A stretch of 64,000 nt of DNA from Pseudomonas oryzicola (GTDB lineage: Bacteria > Pseudomonadota > Gammaproteobacteria > Pseudomonadales > Pseudomonadaceae). The translations under genes were made by a program, and so were the position numbers. The notes below the pieces were generated by a model that saw only the letters and a program-made list of their open reading frames with translations, did no database searches and had not been told where the DNA came from. Position 1 is the stretch's first letter. Every line of letters begins with the position of its first letter. Of the stretch, positions 35,992-44,884 are shown piece by piece. Location of the stretch: NCBI RefSeq assembly GCF_014269185.2, contig NZ_JABWRZ020000001.1:2753001-2817000 (forward strand), written 5' to 3'.

Positions 35992-36609
35992 ATGAAAGGA
36001 TGGATACGCAAGGCAGTGGCGCAGTATGTTCATGCAACCGGGCGTGGCAGCTCGTTCTACCGCAGGTTCTGCAGGCCCACGGCACTCGAGTGGGGCGCGT
36101 ACCTCAGCCGCTGGGGCAACTTTCATTCGGTGGGCAGCCACTTCCACGCCAACCCAGGCAGCAAGTTTCTCGACCCTTCATTGGTGCGTATCGGCAACAG
36201 TGTGGGCCTGGCCGACTGCACACTGATCGGTCATGACGGGGTGGTATTGCTGATCGAGCACCGCTTCGGCAAACACCTGGACTCGGTCGGCTATATCGAC
36301 ATCAGGGACAACTGCTTCATCGGCCATGGCGCGATCATCATGCCCCGCGTGACCATCGGGCCAGAGTCGATCGTCGCGGCAGGCGCGGTAGTGACCAAGG
36401 ACGTGCCACCAGGCACGGTATTCGGTGGCAACCCGGCAGAATTCATCTGCACCACCGAGGAGTTGATCAAACGGGTCGAGGCACGTTGCGAAGCCTACCC
36501 GTGGATCGACCTGGTCAAGCAGCGCAACGGCGCCTATGACCCCGAGCTGGAGCCGCTGCTGATGGCGCAAAGGCGCCAGTACTTCTTTGGGGACGGCAGC
36601 AATGGCTAG
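35992..36609 (+). CDS. Hexapeptide-repeat acyltransferase (EPS decoration)
   Basis: 205 aa from ATG 35992 (GAGG twelve bases upstream; ATG 35944 is possible). Left-handed beta-helix repeats run from VRIGNSVGLADCTLIGHDGVV to FIGHGAIIMPRVTIGPESIVAAGAVVTKDV, closing with PPGTVFGGNPAEFI, the typical acetyltransferase C-terminal cap. It is expected to O-acetylate a sugar of the repeat unit. The stop lies eight bases inside the next gene, a glycosyltransferase. Confidence 0.85.
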   Translation: MKGWIRKAVAQYVHATGRGSSFYRRFCRPTALEWGAYLSRWGNFHSVGSHFHANPGSKFLDPSLVRIGNSVGLADCTLIGHDGVVLLIEHRFGKHLDSVGYIDIRDNCFIGHGAIIMPRVTIGPESIVAAGAVVTKDVPPGTVFGGNPAEFICTTEELIKRVEARCEAYPWIDLVKQRNGAYDPELEPLLMAQRRQYFFGDGSNG

Positions 36610-37558
36610 CAAACCGGTCGATGTCCTGGTGGTCAATTTCAACACCGCCGGGCTGCTGCAGCCGATGTTCGATGCACTGCGCCGGGCCGACAGCGAACGG
36701 CTGGCCAACTACCTGGTGGTGGACAACGCCTCGGTGGATGACTCGCTGCAGCGCATGGCCGAGGTGTGCCCGCAGGCGCTGCTGCTGAGCAACAAGCACA
36801 ACGTGGGTTTCGGCCGGGCCAACAACCAGTTGCTGGCGCACCTGCAGGGCAAATACGCCTTGCTGCTGAACACCGACGCTTTCGTGGCTGCCGATGCCCT
36901 GCAGAAAACCCTCGATTACATGGAGGCGCACCCGGATTGCGGCGTGCTGGGTGTGCGCCTGGAGGGCCGCGACGGCGATCTGCAGCCGAGCTGCCGCTAC
37001 TTTCCGACACCGCTCAATGTGTTTGCCGGGCGCACCGGGCTGGGGCGTTTCTTGCCGGGCCTGAAGATGGTCGATGACATGGACTGGGACCACGCGTCAG
37101 TGCGCGAATGCGACTGGCTGCCGGGTTGCTTCTACCTGGTGCGCCGCGAAGTGCTCGACCAGGTAGGCCTGTTCGACCCGCGCTACTTTCTCTATTACGA
37201 AGAGGTCGACCACTGCAAGCGGGTGAAGGCGGCGGGCTGGAAGGTGGTGTTCTACCCGCATACCACAGTGGTGCACATCGGCGGGGAGAGTTCACGCTCG
37301 GTAGCCGAACTGGAGGCAGCCAGCCGACAGATTTCGGCGTATCAGATCGAAAGCGAGCTGCTGTACTTTCGCAAGCATCACGGCTTGGCGGGGCTTGCCC
37401 TGCACATGCTGCTGGTGACCCTCGGCGATCTGGTGCTGGCACTCAAGGCGCTGTTGAAACGACGCGGCTGGGGCGCTATACGCGCCTGCTGGCGTCACTG
37501 CCGGACGACCTGGTCACTGTTGTTCAAGACCCGGTACGCCAGCCAAGCGACAAGGTAG
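36602..37558 (+). CDS. Family 2 glycosyltransferase (rhamnosyltransferase-like)
   Basis: 318 aa GT-A enzyme: VDVLVVNFNTAGLLQPMFDA and YLVVDNASVDDS at the nucleotide-sugar site, NVGFGRANNQLL, then the DxD-like LLNTDAF. WLPGCFYLVRREVLDQVGLFD and FLYYEEVDHCKRVKAAGW are typical of the WbbL-like rhamnosyltransferase group. A C-terminal membrane-associated helix is present. ATG 36602 overlaps the upstream acyltransferase by eight bases. Donor sugar uncertain. Confidence 0.9.
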   Translation: MASKPVDVLVVNFNTAGLLQPMFDALRRADSERLANYLVVDNASVDDSLQRMAEVCPQALLLSNKHNVGFGRANNQLLAHLQGKYALLLNTDAFVAADALQKTLDYMEAHPDCGVLGVRLEGRDGDLQPSCRYFPTPLNVFAGRTGLGRFLPGLKMVDDMDWDHASVRECDWLPGCFYLVRREVLDQVGLFDPRYFLYYEEVDHCKRVKAAGWKVVFYPHTTVVHIGGESSRSVAELEAASRQISAYQIESELLYFRKHHGLAGLALHMLLVTLGDLVLALKALLKRRGWGAIRACWRHCRTTWSLLFKTRYASQATR

Positions 37559-37566
37559 GTGGAGCC

Positions 37567-38091
37567 ATGTTCGAGAATATACGTGCCGACCTGCGGGCCC
37601 ATGGTGGCGACTGGGGTGCCCAGGGCTTCTGGGTATTGCTGGTGTACCGCTTCGGCCGCTGGCGCTATGGCGTGCGCCCGGCATTGCTGCGCAAGCTGTT
37701 TTCGCTGCTGTACAAGGTGTTGTTCAAATGCGTGCAGATCATCACCGGCGTGGAGTTACCGTGCGAAGTGGTGATCGGCCGCAACTTCGTCATCGACCAT
37801 TTTGGCGGCATCGTGATCAGCGGCTATGCCCGGTTTGGCGATGACTGTCGTATTCGCAACGGCGTGGTGGTGGGCCTGAAGAACGTCAGCGAGCCGATTG
37901 CACCGGTGTTCGGCAACAACGTCGATATCGGCAGCGGGGCCAAGGTGCTGGGCAGCATCCGCATTGGCAACAACGTGGTGATTGGTGCCAATGCCGTGGT
38001 GCTGGTGGATGTGCCGGACAACTCGCTGGCGGTGGGGGTGCCGGCGACCATCAAGGCCCGGCAAGCGGCCAGTACGGTGCCGGTCGAGTGA
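37567..38091 (+). CDS. Serine acetyltransferase-like hexapeptide acyltransferase
   Basis: 174 aa. N-terminal helical region (MFENIRADLRAHGGDWGAQ..RFGRWRYGV), then hexapeptide repeats with the CysE-type active-site segment (FVIDHFGGIVISGYARFGDD) and GNNVDIGSGAKVLGSIRIGNNVVIGANAVV. The His expected in CysE (the H in IDHF) is present. Within an EPS locus it is more likely a colanic-acid-type O-acetyltransferase than a cysteine biosynthesis enzyme. Preceded by GGAGCC; the stop overlaps the next gene (GTGA). Confidence 0.87.
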   Translation: MFENIRADLRAHGGDWGAQGFWVLLVYRFGRWRYGVRPALLRKLFSLLYKVLFKCVQIITGVELPCEVVIGRNFVIDHFGGIVISGYARFGDDCRIRNGVVVGLKNVSEPIAPVFGNNVDIGSGAKVLGSIRIGNNVVIGANAVVLVDVPDNSLAVGVPATIKARQAASTVPVE

Positions 38092-40088
38092 AACCCATGG
38101 CGAGCGGAACCGGCGTGGTGGTGATTGGCCGCAACGAAGGCCAGCGCCTCGAGCGTTGCTTGCGTTCGTTGGTGCATGGCGCGGACAAGGTGCTGTACGT
38201 CGACTCGGGGTCTTCCGATGGTTCACCGCACCTGGCCCGCAGCCTGGGGGTGGAGGTGCTGGCGCTGGACATGGGCCAACCGTTCACCGCCGCGCGCGCG
38301 CGCAATGAAGGCTTTGCCGCCTTGCAGCGGCTGCTGCCGTCGCTGCGCCTGGTGCAGTTCGTCGACGGCGATTGTGAGGTCGACGCTGGCTGGCTGGCGG
38401 TGGCGCGGGCGTTCCTCGACAGCCACCCCGACGTGGCGGTGGTGTGTGGCCGGCGACGTGAGCGTTTCCCCCAGCGTTCGGTTTACAACCTGTTGTGCGA
38501 CCTGGAGTGGGATACCCCGGTCGGCGAGGCCAAGGCGTGCGGTGGCGATGCGCTGATGCGGGCAGATGCCTTTGCCGCCGTCGGCGGCTTCCGCGCCGGG
38601 TTGATCGCCGGCGAAGAGCCTGAACTGTGCGTACGCCTGCGGGCACAGGGCTGGAAAATCTGGCGCCTGGACGCCGAGATGACACTGCACGACGCCGCCA
38701 TGACTCGTTTCGGTCAATGGTGGCGGCGCAGCCTGCGCGCCGGACATGCCTATGCAGAGGGGGCTTACCTGCATGGCCAGGCCCCCGAGCGGCACTGGCT
38801 GCGTGAATCGCGCCGGGCCTGGGCCTGGGGCTTGGGCATCCCGATGGCGATTGTGCTGGCCTGCCTGGCGTTGGGCGGCTGGGGCCTGCTGTTGCTGCTG
38901 ATCTACCCGCTGCAGGCCTTGCGCCTGGCCCGCCGTGGTGGCAGATCGACGCGGGAGAACAGGCTCCAGGCGTTGTTCCTGGTGTTGGGCAAGTTCCCGG
39001 AAATGCTCGGGCAACTGAGGTTCTTGCAGCAGCGCTTCGTGGCCGGCAAGCCGGCCTTGATCGAATACAAGCAAGAGGGGCCGTGGATGCTTGGCACGAT
39101 GGTGAAAAGCGTGTTCACCCTGCAACCGGGCTACTCGTTGCGCGCGCTGAACAACAAGTACCGGCTGATGCGGCAGATTGCCAGGCAATGGCCGGAATTG
39201 AACGCCTTCCTGCAGCGCATGACGTTGGCCCTGGGCGAGGCGCGCTGGCGCCGGCTGGGTGTGGATTGTATCGGCGTGGTGCAATGGCCCTACATCAGCA
39301 AATGCTGGGAAGCGCCGCAGCGCCTGGAGGTGGTGGCCTCGCATTTTGAGGTGGTGGCCGGGCAGTTTCCGGCACTGTTGCTGCTGGAGCGGACAGCCAG
39401 CCAGGTAGTGTGTGAGCTGTCCAGCCATTCGCCCGGTTGCCGCCTGGTCCTCGACCGGCCGATCTGGTTCAAGCGGGAAGGGGAGCTGGTGTTGAACCTG
39501 TTCCAAAACGACCTGCGCGTTGCCTCCCTGGCATTCACCATGTGCCGCAGCCAGGGCGAGCTGTGCCTGTTCATCGGTGCCGTGCAAGGCATTCACAAGG
39601 GGGTCGACAGCGAAACCTCGCTGGCCATCTACCGCGACCTGACCAAGGACTTCGAGGGGCTGCGACCGCGCAGCCTGCTGCTCGAAGCGCTGAAGTGCCT
39701 GGCCAGGACGTTGCGCGTGGTGCATCTGTATGCCGTGCGTGATGCCTGCCGCCACCACCGGCATGCGTATTTCGGCCATGACAAAGGCGAGGAACTGGTC
39801 GGCAATTATGACGCGATCTGGCAGGAGCATGGCGCCATTGCCTGCGAGCGTACGGATTTTTTTGCCCTGCCAATGGCTCCGGCACAACGGGCGAACGAGG
39901 ACATCCCGTCCAGGAAACGGGCGATGTACCGCCGTCGCCAGTTACTGCTCGACGATGTTTTCGCTCGCTTGCAGGCTGCTTTGGCAGGCAGCGGTCACAA
40001 CCTTGGGCTACAAGAGAAGCAGGGGGATGCACCTGACCAAGGGGCATCGGCGGGACACCAGCCACCGGTAGTCGACAGCTTGAAGTGA
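38088..40088 (+). CDS. Glycosyltransferase 2 fused to a VirK/YbjX (DUF535) domain
   Basis: 666 aa in one uninterrupted frame. Residues 1-240: GT2 domain (VVVIGRNEGQRLERCLRSL, VLYVDSGSSDGSPHLA, FVDGDCEVDAGW, RADAFAAVGGF). Residues about 245-285: membrane segments. Residues about 335-640: a DUF535-like domain with EGELVLNLFQNDLRVASLAF, FIGAVQGIHKG (about 494-504), YRDLTKDFEGLRPRSLLLEA and YDAIWQEHGA. VirK/YbjX proteins stand alone in enterobacteria and are linked to envelope stress and cationic peptide resistance. Start is GTG 38088 (GTGA overlap with the upstream stop) or ATG 38097. Fusion biochemical role unknown. Confidence 0.82.
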   Translation: MKPMASGTGVVVIGRNEGQRLERCLRSLVHGADKVLYVDSGSSDGSPHLARSLGVEVLALDMGQPFTAARARNEGFAALQRLLPSLRLVQFVDGDCEVDAGWLAVARAFLDSHPDVAVVCGRRRERFPQRSVYNLLCDLEWDTPVGEAKACGGDALMRADAFAAVGGFRAGLIAGEEPELCVRLRAQGWKIWRLDAEMTLHDAAMTRFGQWWRRSLRAGHAYAEGAYLHGQAPERHWLRESRRAWAWGLGIPMAIVLACLALGGWGLLLLLIYPLQALRLARRGGRSTRENRLQALFLVLGKFPEMLGQLRFLQQRFVAGKPALIEYKQEGPWMLGTMVKSVFTLQPGYSLRALNNKYRLMRQIARQWPELNAFLQRMTLALGEARWRRLGVDCIGVVQWPYISKCWEAPQRLEVVASHFEVVAGQFPALLLLERTASQVVCELSSHSPGCRLVLDRPIWFKREGELVLNLFQNDLRVASLAFTMCRSQGELCLFIGAVQGIHKGVDSETSLAIYRDLTKDFEGLRPRSLLLEALKCLARTLRVVHLYAVRDACRHHRHAYFGHDKGEELVGNYDAIWQEHGAIACERTDFFALPMAPAQRANEDIPSRKRAMYRRRQLLLDDVFARLQAALAGSGHNLGLQEKQGDAPDQGASAGHQPPVVDSLK

Positions 40089-40124
40089 TAGCTGACACTA
40101 CTGCGGCGGGTCAGAAGGTTCATC

Positions 40125-41351
40125 ATGCGGGTCTTGATCTGGATTCCTATGCGCATTGCCTATTTCATCAACCAGTACCCGAAAGTCAGCCACAGTTTCA
40201 TCCGTCGCGAGATCCTCGCGCTGGAGCGCCAGGGGCTTACGGTGCAGCGTATTGCCTTGCGTGGGTGGGACGCCGAGCTGCAGGACGCTGAAGACGCGAC
40301 TGAACGTGGCAACACCCGCTATGTGTTGCAAAGCGGCATGAGGGGCTTGCTGAAACCCACCTGGCAAGTGCTGTGCAGGCAGCCACGGCAGTTCTTCCGC
40401 GCACTGTGGCTGGCCATGCGCCTGGGCCTGCGGGCCGATCGCCCCTGGCCCTACCACATGATCTACCTGGCCGAGGCCTGCCAGGTGCTGCAATGGTTGC
40501 AGGCAGGTGAGGCGCAACATGTGCATGCACACTTCGGTACCAACTCCACCGAGGTGGTGATGCTGGCCCACGTACTGGGCGGGCCAGCCTACAGCTTTAC
40601 CGTGCACGGGCCGGAGGAATTCGACAAACCACAGTTCCTGCACCTCGGCGAGAAAGTGCGGCGCGCCGCTTTTGTCGTGGCGGTCAGTTCGTACGGGCGC
40701 AGCCAGCTGTACCGCTGGGTGGCACACGACCACTGGGCCAAGGTGAAGGTGGTGCATTGTGGCCTCGAGCGCAGTTTCCACGAAGTAGCACCGGCCAGCG
40801 TACCCGCGGCGCTACGCCTGGTGTGCGTAGGGCGCTTGTGTGAACAGAAAGGCCAACTGCTGCTGCTTGAAGCAGCACGAATACTGGCTGCACGGCCCAT
40901 CTGCTTCGAGCTGGTGCTGGCTGGTGACGGCGACATGCGCGGGCAGATCGAGGCGTTGATTGCTCGTTACGGCTTGCAGCAGTACGTGCGTATCACCGGC
41001 TGGATCAGCGGCGCGCAGGTGCGCGGAGAAATCCTTGCCGCCCGCGCGTTGGTGCTGCCCAGCTTCGCCGAGGGCTTGCCGGTGGTGATCATGGAGGCCA
41101 TGGCGTTGCGCCGGCCGGTGCTGACCACCTATGTGGCCGGCATTCCCGAGCTGGTACAGCCGGGCGAGAACGGCTGGTTGTTTCCCGCCGGCGCCGTGGA
41201 CGAACTGGCGACAGCCATGGCCGAATGCCTGGCGCAACCTGTCGAAGTGCTGCAGCGAATGGGCGAGGCGGCCCGCCAACGTGTGCTGCAACGGCATGAT
41301 ATCGACACCGAGGCGGCCCGGCTGGCCAGCTATTTCAAGGCATCCGCATGA
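40125..41351 (+). CDS. Family 4 glycosyltransferase
   Basis: 408 aa GT-B enzyme: N-terminal acceptor domain (MRIAYFINQYPKVSHSFIRR, HVHAHFGTNSTEV), C-terminal donor domain with RLVCVGRLCEQKGQLLLLEA, LAGDGDMRGQIEAL and the EX7E motif in LPSFAEGLPVVIMEAMALRR. Start ATG 40125 (AGAAGG upstream); a second ATG at 40149 is possible. Resembles WcaL/colanic-acid type GT4 enzymes. The next gene starts four bases before its stop (ATGA). Confidence 0.92.
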   Translation: MRVLIWIPMRIAYFINQYPKVSHSFIRREILALERQGLTVQRIALRGWDAELQDAEDATERGNTRYVLQSGMRGLLKPTWQVLCRQPRQFFRALWLAMRLGLRADRPWPYHMIYLAEACQVLQWLQAGEAQHVHAHFGTNSTEVVMLAHVLGGPAYSFTVHGPEEFDKPQFLHLGEKVRRAAFVVAVSSYGRSQLYRWVAHDHWAKVKVVHCGLERSFHEVAPASVPAALRLVCVGRLCEQKGQLLLLEAARILAARPICFELVLAGDGDMRGQIEALIARYGLQQYVRITGWISGAQVRGEILAARALVLPSFAEGLPVVIMEAMALRRPVLTTYVAGIPELVQPGENGWLFPAGAVDELATAMAECLAQPVEVLQRMGEAARQRVLQRHDIDTEAARLASYFKASA

Positions 41352-42535
41352 TAACTGTATTGGCTTGGTTTCTCGGCCTGCTGGCGATCATCGTCCTGCT
41401 ACCGGTGCTGCTGCTGTTGCTGCAAGTGCTGATGGCTTGCCTGCCCAGGCCTGCGCAGCCCGTCGGCGGCAGCAGGCGTCCGCAGGTGGCTGTGCTGGTA
41501 CCGGCTCATGACGAAGCTTCGATCATTCGTGCCACGCTGGCGAGCATCACCCCGCAGTTGCAGCCTGGCGACCGTTTGCTGGTGGTGGCCGACAACTGCA
41601 CCGACGATACGGCGCAACTGGCGCGTGAGGCCGGCGCGGAGGTGGTGGAGCGGCACGATGTGCGCTTGCGTGGCAAGGGTTACGCCTTGGACTTTGGTGT
41701 GCGTCACCTGGCTGGCCAGCCGCCCGAGGTGGTGATCGTGGTGGATGCCGACTGCCGGGTAGGCGAGGCTGCAATCGAACGCCTGGCGCTTCGCTGCCAG
41801 CAAGTCGCCCGCCCGGTCCAGGCGTTGTACTTGACCCATGCACCGGCGGGGGCCGGGCCGAAAGTGCAAGTCGCCGAATTCGCCTGGCGGGTCAAGAACC
41901 TGGTCCGCCCGCGTGGCTGGGCCCGGTTGGGCCTGCCTTGCCAGCTGATGGGGGCAGGCATGGCGTTCGCCTGGCGTGACCTGGCCCTGGTCGACCTGGC
42001 CAATGGTCACCTGGTGGAGGATGTGAAGCTGGGCCTGGACCTGTGCCAGCAAGGCAAGCCCCCGATCTTCTGCCCCGAGGCCTTGGTCACCAGCCAGTTC
42101 CCGGCCAACGAGCAGGGCCTGAACAGCCAACGCACCCGCTGGGAGCATGGCCACCTGGGCCTGATGCTGAGCGATGCGCCCAGGCGCGCGCTGGCCGCCA
42201 TCACGCAGGGTAACGGCAGCTTGCTGGCCATGACCCTGGACCTGCTGGTGCCGCCCTTGGCATTGCTGGTGCTGGCCCTGGTCGCGCTCAACCTGCTGGC
42301 CTGGCTGGCATACCTGCTGTTCGGCGTGGCGACACCGGCATGGATCGCCCTGTGCGGGTTGGCCTTGCTGGGCCTGGCAGTGGTGCTGGCGTGGGCGCGT
42401 TTCTGTCGCGAACTGGTCCCGTTTTCCGTGCTGCTGTACGCGCCGTTCTACGCGGCAAGGAAAGTCCCCATGTACCTGGGGTTCCTGATCAAGCGCCAGG
42501 TTGACTGGGTGCGTTCGAAACGGGATGACGATTGA
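41348..42535 (+). CDS. Membrane-bound family 2 glycosyltransferase
   Basis: 395 aa. N-terminal membrane anchor (LAWFLGLLAIIVLLPVLLLL), GT2 catalytic core: VAVLVPAHDEASIIRATLAS, LLVVADNCTDDTAQLAREAG, VIVVDADCRVGE, LVEDVKLGLDL (the ED motif) and QRTRWEHG (QxxRW), then three C-terminal helices. This layout is that of processive/cellulose-synthase-like or EpsF-like transferases. Overlaps the upstream gene by four bases and the downstream gene by one (TGATG). Confidence 0.9.
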   Translation: MITVLAWFLGLLAIIVLLPVLLLLLQVLMACLPRPAQPVGGSRRPQVAVLVPAHDEASIIRATLASITPQLQPGDRLLVVADNCTDDTAQLAREAGAEVVERHDVRLRGKGYALDFGVRHLAGQPPEVVIVVDADCRVGEAAIERLALRCQQVARPVQALYLTHAPAGAGPKVQVAEFAWRVKNLVRPRGWARLGLPCQLMGAGMAFAWRDLALVDLANGHLVEDVKLGLDLCQQGKPPIFCPEALVTSQFPANEQGLNSQRTRWEHGHLGLMLSDAPRRALAAITQGNGSLLAMTLDLLVPPLALLVLALVALNLLAWLAYLLFGVATPAWIALCGLALLGLAVVLAWARFCRELVPFSVLLYAPFYAARKVPMYLGFLIKRQVDWVRSKRDDD

Positions 42536-43287
42536 TGGCCCACTGGCAGAAGCGCTGGGACAGCATCATCGGCAAGCTCGAAACGGTGGCCGACGACGCT
42601 GCTACACAGCGCCTGCTCGACCGCATGGCCGCTGCACAAGCACCAACGGTGCTGGGCTTCGTCAATGCCCATGCGATGAACCTGGTCGTACGTGATCGCG
42701 CCTACAGCCAGGCATTGTCGGCGGCCGACGTGCTGCTGCGCGACGGCGCCGGCATGGCGATCCTCTACCGTCACCTCGGCCTGGAGCCCGGCCGCAACAT
42801 GAATGGCACCGACTTCATTCCTCGGCTGATGGCCGCCTACCGGGGGCGGCGGGTGGCCTTCTGGGGGACACGGCAACCGTTTCTGGACCAGGCCGTGCAG
42901 CGCTGCGCGGCGTTGTTCGGGGTGGTGCCAGTGTCGGTTCACGATGGCTTTGCCAGCATCGAAACCTACCTGCAACTGGCCAGGGAGCGGCAACCGGAGT
43001 TGATCGTGCTGGGCATGGGCATGCCCAGGCAGGAGGCAGTGGCGGCGAGACTGGTGGCCACTGGCGGGCCGTGCCTGATCGTGTGCGGTGGGGCAATCCT
43101 GGACTTTCTCGGTGGTAAGGTCAGCCGGGCACCGAAGTGGCTGCGACGCTTGGGCGGGGAGTGGCTGTACCGGCTGTCGCGCGAGCCCAAGCGCCTGTTC
43201 ACGCGCTATGTGGTGGGCAACCCGCTGTTCTTGCTGCGTACCCTGCTGTACCGCCGCAGCGGAGCGGCTGGCAGACTCGCCCGGTAA
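42535..43287 (+). CDS. WecG/TagA/CpsF-family glycosyltransferase
   Basis: 250 aa of the GT26 family, which adds ManNAcA, ManNAc or glucose to lipid-linked acceptors. Signatures: FVNAHAMNLVVRDRAY, LRDGAGMAILYRHLG, MNGTDFIPRLM, VAFWGTRQPFLDQAVQ, LIVLGMGMPRQE and CGGAILDFLGGKVSRAPKWL, plus the RLSREPKRLFTRYVVGN tail. ATG 42535 overlaps the upstream stop (TGATG). Likely adds the second sugar to the WcaJ product. Confidence 0.93.
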   Translation: MAHWQKRWDSIIGKLETVADDAATQRLLDRMAAAQAPTVLGFVNAHAMNLVVRDRAYSQALSAADVLLRDGAGMAILYRHLGLEPGRNMNGTDFIPRLMAAYRGRRVAFWGTRQPFLDQAVQRCAALFGVVPVSVHDGFASIETYLQLARERQPELIVLGMGMPRQEAVAARLVATGGPCLIVCGGAILDFLGGKVSRAPKWLRRLGGEWLYRLSREPKRLFTRYVVGNPLFLLRTLLYRRSGAAGRLAR

Positions 43288-43462
43288 GCCAATTGGAAGG
43301 CGCGCGGGCGGCGTTGTCGGCACGCTGATGGCGTCTGGCTGCTACAGTGAGAGCAAGGATCGTCGGCTGCATGATCCTGATTCGCAGGCTTCGCATGGGC
43401 CGTTTTCAAGGCTTGCGGTTGGATCAAAGGCACTTGCTGCGCTCGAATTGAAGAGGTCTGAA
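43288..43462 (+). other. 175-base gap before wcaJ
   Basis: No ORF of note. It is the longest break in the otherwise tightly overlapping plus-strand EPS run and has a Shine-Dalgarno (AAGAGG) at its end. It may hold an internal promoter (no convincing -35/-10 pair found) or simply a long leader. Confidence 0.3.
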
Positions 43463-44884
43463 ATGGTTTTCGAACCCAGGAGCAGTCGTTCCCTACTTCA
43501 AAGAAGAAGCAGCGTCAGCAACGCCATCCAGGCCGGCCTCGATGGCATAGCAGTCACCGGTATCGCCTGGTATCTGATCTACGACCAGTTTGGCCATATC
43601 ACCTCCGATTATGTGATCATGCTGCTGCTGCTGATTGGCGCCCTGGCGGTCATCTACGACCACTATGCGATCTACCGCAGCAACGTCGGGCTTTCCATCA
43701 AGGCTTTCCGGCTGTTCAAGGCGTGGTCGGCCACCTTTTGCTTCCTGGTGGTCATGGCCTTCCTGACCAAACAGAGCGAAACCTATTCGCGGCTGCTGAT
43801 CGTGCAGCTGTTCATCATCGGCTACATCGCCCAGCTGTTTCTGCACTTTGCCGTGCGTGAACTGCAAAAGCGCTTCAGCGCGCATGCGCGCCTGGACAAT
43901 GCCCTGATCATTGGCGCCGGTGACCTGGCCAATTTTCTCTATCAGAAAATCAGTAACAACCCCTGGTTCGGCGAACGTGTGCTGGGTTGCGTGCTGATCG
44001 ACAAGCGCGACGAGCCGGGGCGGGACGCTGCCGAGGGCAAGCAACGCCTGCCGGTACTGGGGCACATTGCCGAGCTGGACGAGATCGTGGCCCGGCACGG
44101 CATCCGCACGGTATACCTGGTGACACCCCTGGGTGGTTCCGAGGTCATCAACGATGTGTACTTCAAGTTGCTCGACAAGTGCATTGCGGTGAACTGGGTG
44201 CCGGATATCTTCTCCTTGCGCCTGATCAACCACAGCGTGCGGGAAATCGCCGGCATTCCGGTGCTGACCTTGTCGGAAACCCCCTTGACCGGCATGAGCC
44301 TGTTCCTGAAGAACCTCGAGGACCGGGTGTTGGCGGCGCTGATCCTGCTGCTGGCATCGCCGGTGCTGCTGGCCGTGGCGCTGGCGATCAAGCTCGATAG
44401 CCGCGGCCCGGTGTTCTTCCGCCAGGAACGCACCGGCTGGACCGGGGAAGCGTTCCGTATCTGGAAGTTCAGAAGCATGCACGTGCACCAGCCGGAGCAG
44501 GGCGTGATCCGCCAGGCGCAGCGGAATGACCCGCGGCTGACGCGGGTCGGTGCCTTTATCCGCCGCACCAGCCTGGATGAGCTGCCGCAGTTGTTCAATG
44601 TACTGACCGGCGAAATGTCGCTGGTCGGGCCACGGCCGCATGCCTTGCAACATGACACGCTGTATTCGCAGGACATCGTCGATTACTTTGCCCGCCACAA
44701 CATCAAGCCAGGCATGACCGGCCTGGCCCAGGTGCGCGGGTTCCGCGGCGAGACCAAGGATATCGAGCAGATGATCCAGCGGGTCGACTCGGACATCGAA
44801 TACATCAACAACTGGTCGTTGTGGCTGGATTTCGTGATCCTGGTCCGCACACTGAACGCGTTTACCGGCAAGCAGGCTTATTGA
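43463..44884 (+). CDS. wcaJ: Undecaprenyl-phosphate glucose phosphotransferase (WcaJ type)
   Basis: 473 aa polyprenyl-phosphate hexose-1-phosphate transferase that starts the repeat unit. Four N-terminal membrane helices, a Rossmann-like central domain (NALIIGAGDLANFLYQKI), and the catalytic bacterial-transferase domain from about residue 280: PVFFRQERTGWTGEAFRIWK, KFRSMHVH, RRTSLDELPQLFNVLTGEMS, LVGPRPHALQHD and IKPGMTGLAQVRGFRGET. Start ATG 43463 with AAGAGG six bases upstream. Last EPS gene; its stop overlaps that of the convergent LysR gene. Confidence 0.95.
   Translation: MVFEPRSSRSLLQRRSSVSNAIQAGLDGIAVTGIAWYLIYDQFGHITSDYVIMLLLLIGALAVIYDHYAIYRSNVGLSIKAFRLFKAWSATFCFLVVMAFLTKQSETYSRLLIVQLFIIGYIAQLFLHFAVRELQKRFSAHARLDNALIIGAGDLANFLYQKISNNPWFGERVLGCVLIDKRDEPGRDAAEGKQRLPVLGHIAELDEIVARHGIRTVYLVTPLGGSEVINDVYFKLLDKCIAVNWVPDIFSLRLINHSVREIAGIPVLTLSETPLTGMSLFLKNLEDRVLAALILLLASPVLLAVALAIKLDSRGPVFFRQERTGWTGEAFRIWKFRSMHVHQPEQGVIRQAQRNDPRLTRVGAFIRRTSLDELPQLFNVLTGEMSLVGPRPHALQHDTLYSQDIVDYFARHNIKPGMTGLAQVRGFRGETKDIEQMIQRVDSDIEYINNWSLWLDFVILVRTLNAFTGKQAY

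Noticed and set aside
37567..38091. cysE (cysteine biosynthesis)
   Set aside because: Length and N-terminal region fit short sugar O-acetyltransferases better, and the gene is embedded in the EPS operon.
38223..39887. 554-codon minus frame opposite the glycosyltransferase fusion
   Set aside because: Low-complexity Gln/His/Pro-rich translation, antisense to a gene with clear domain motifs.
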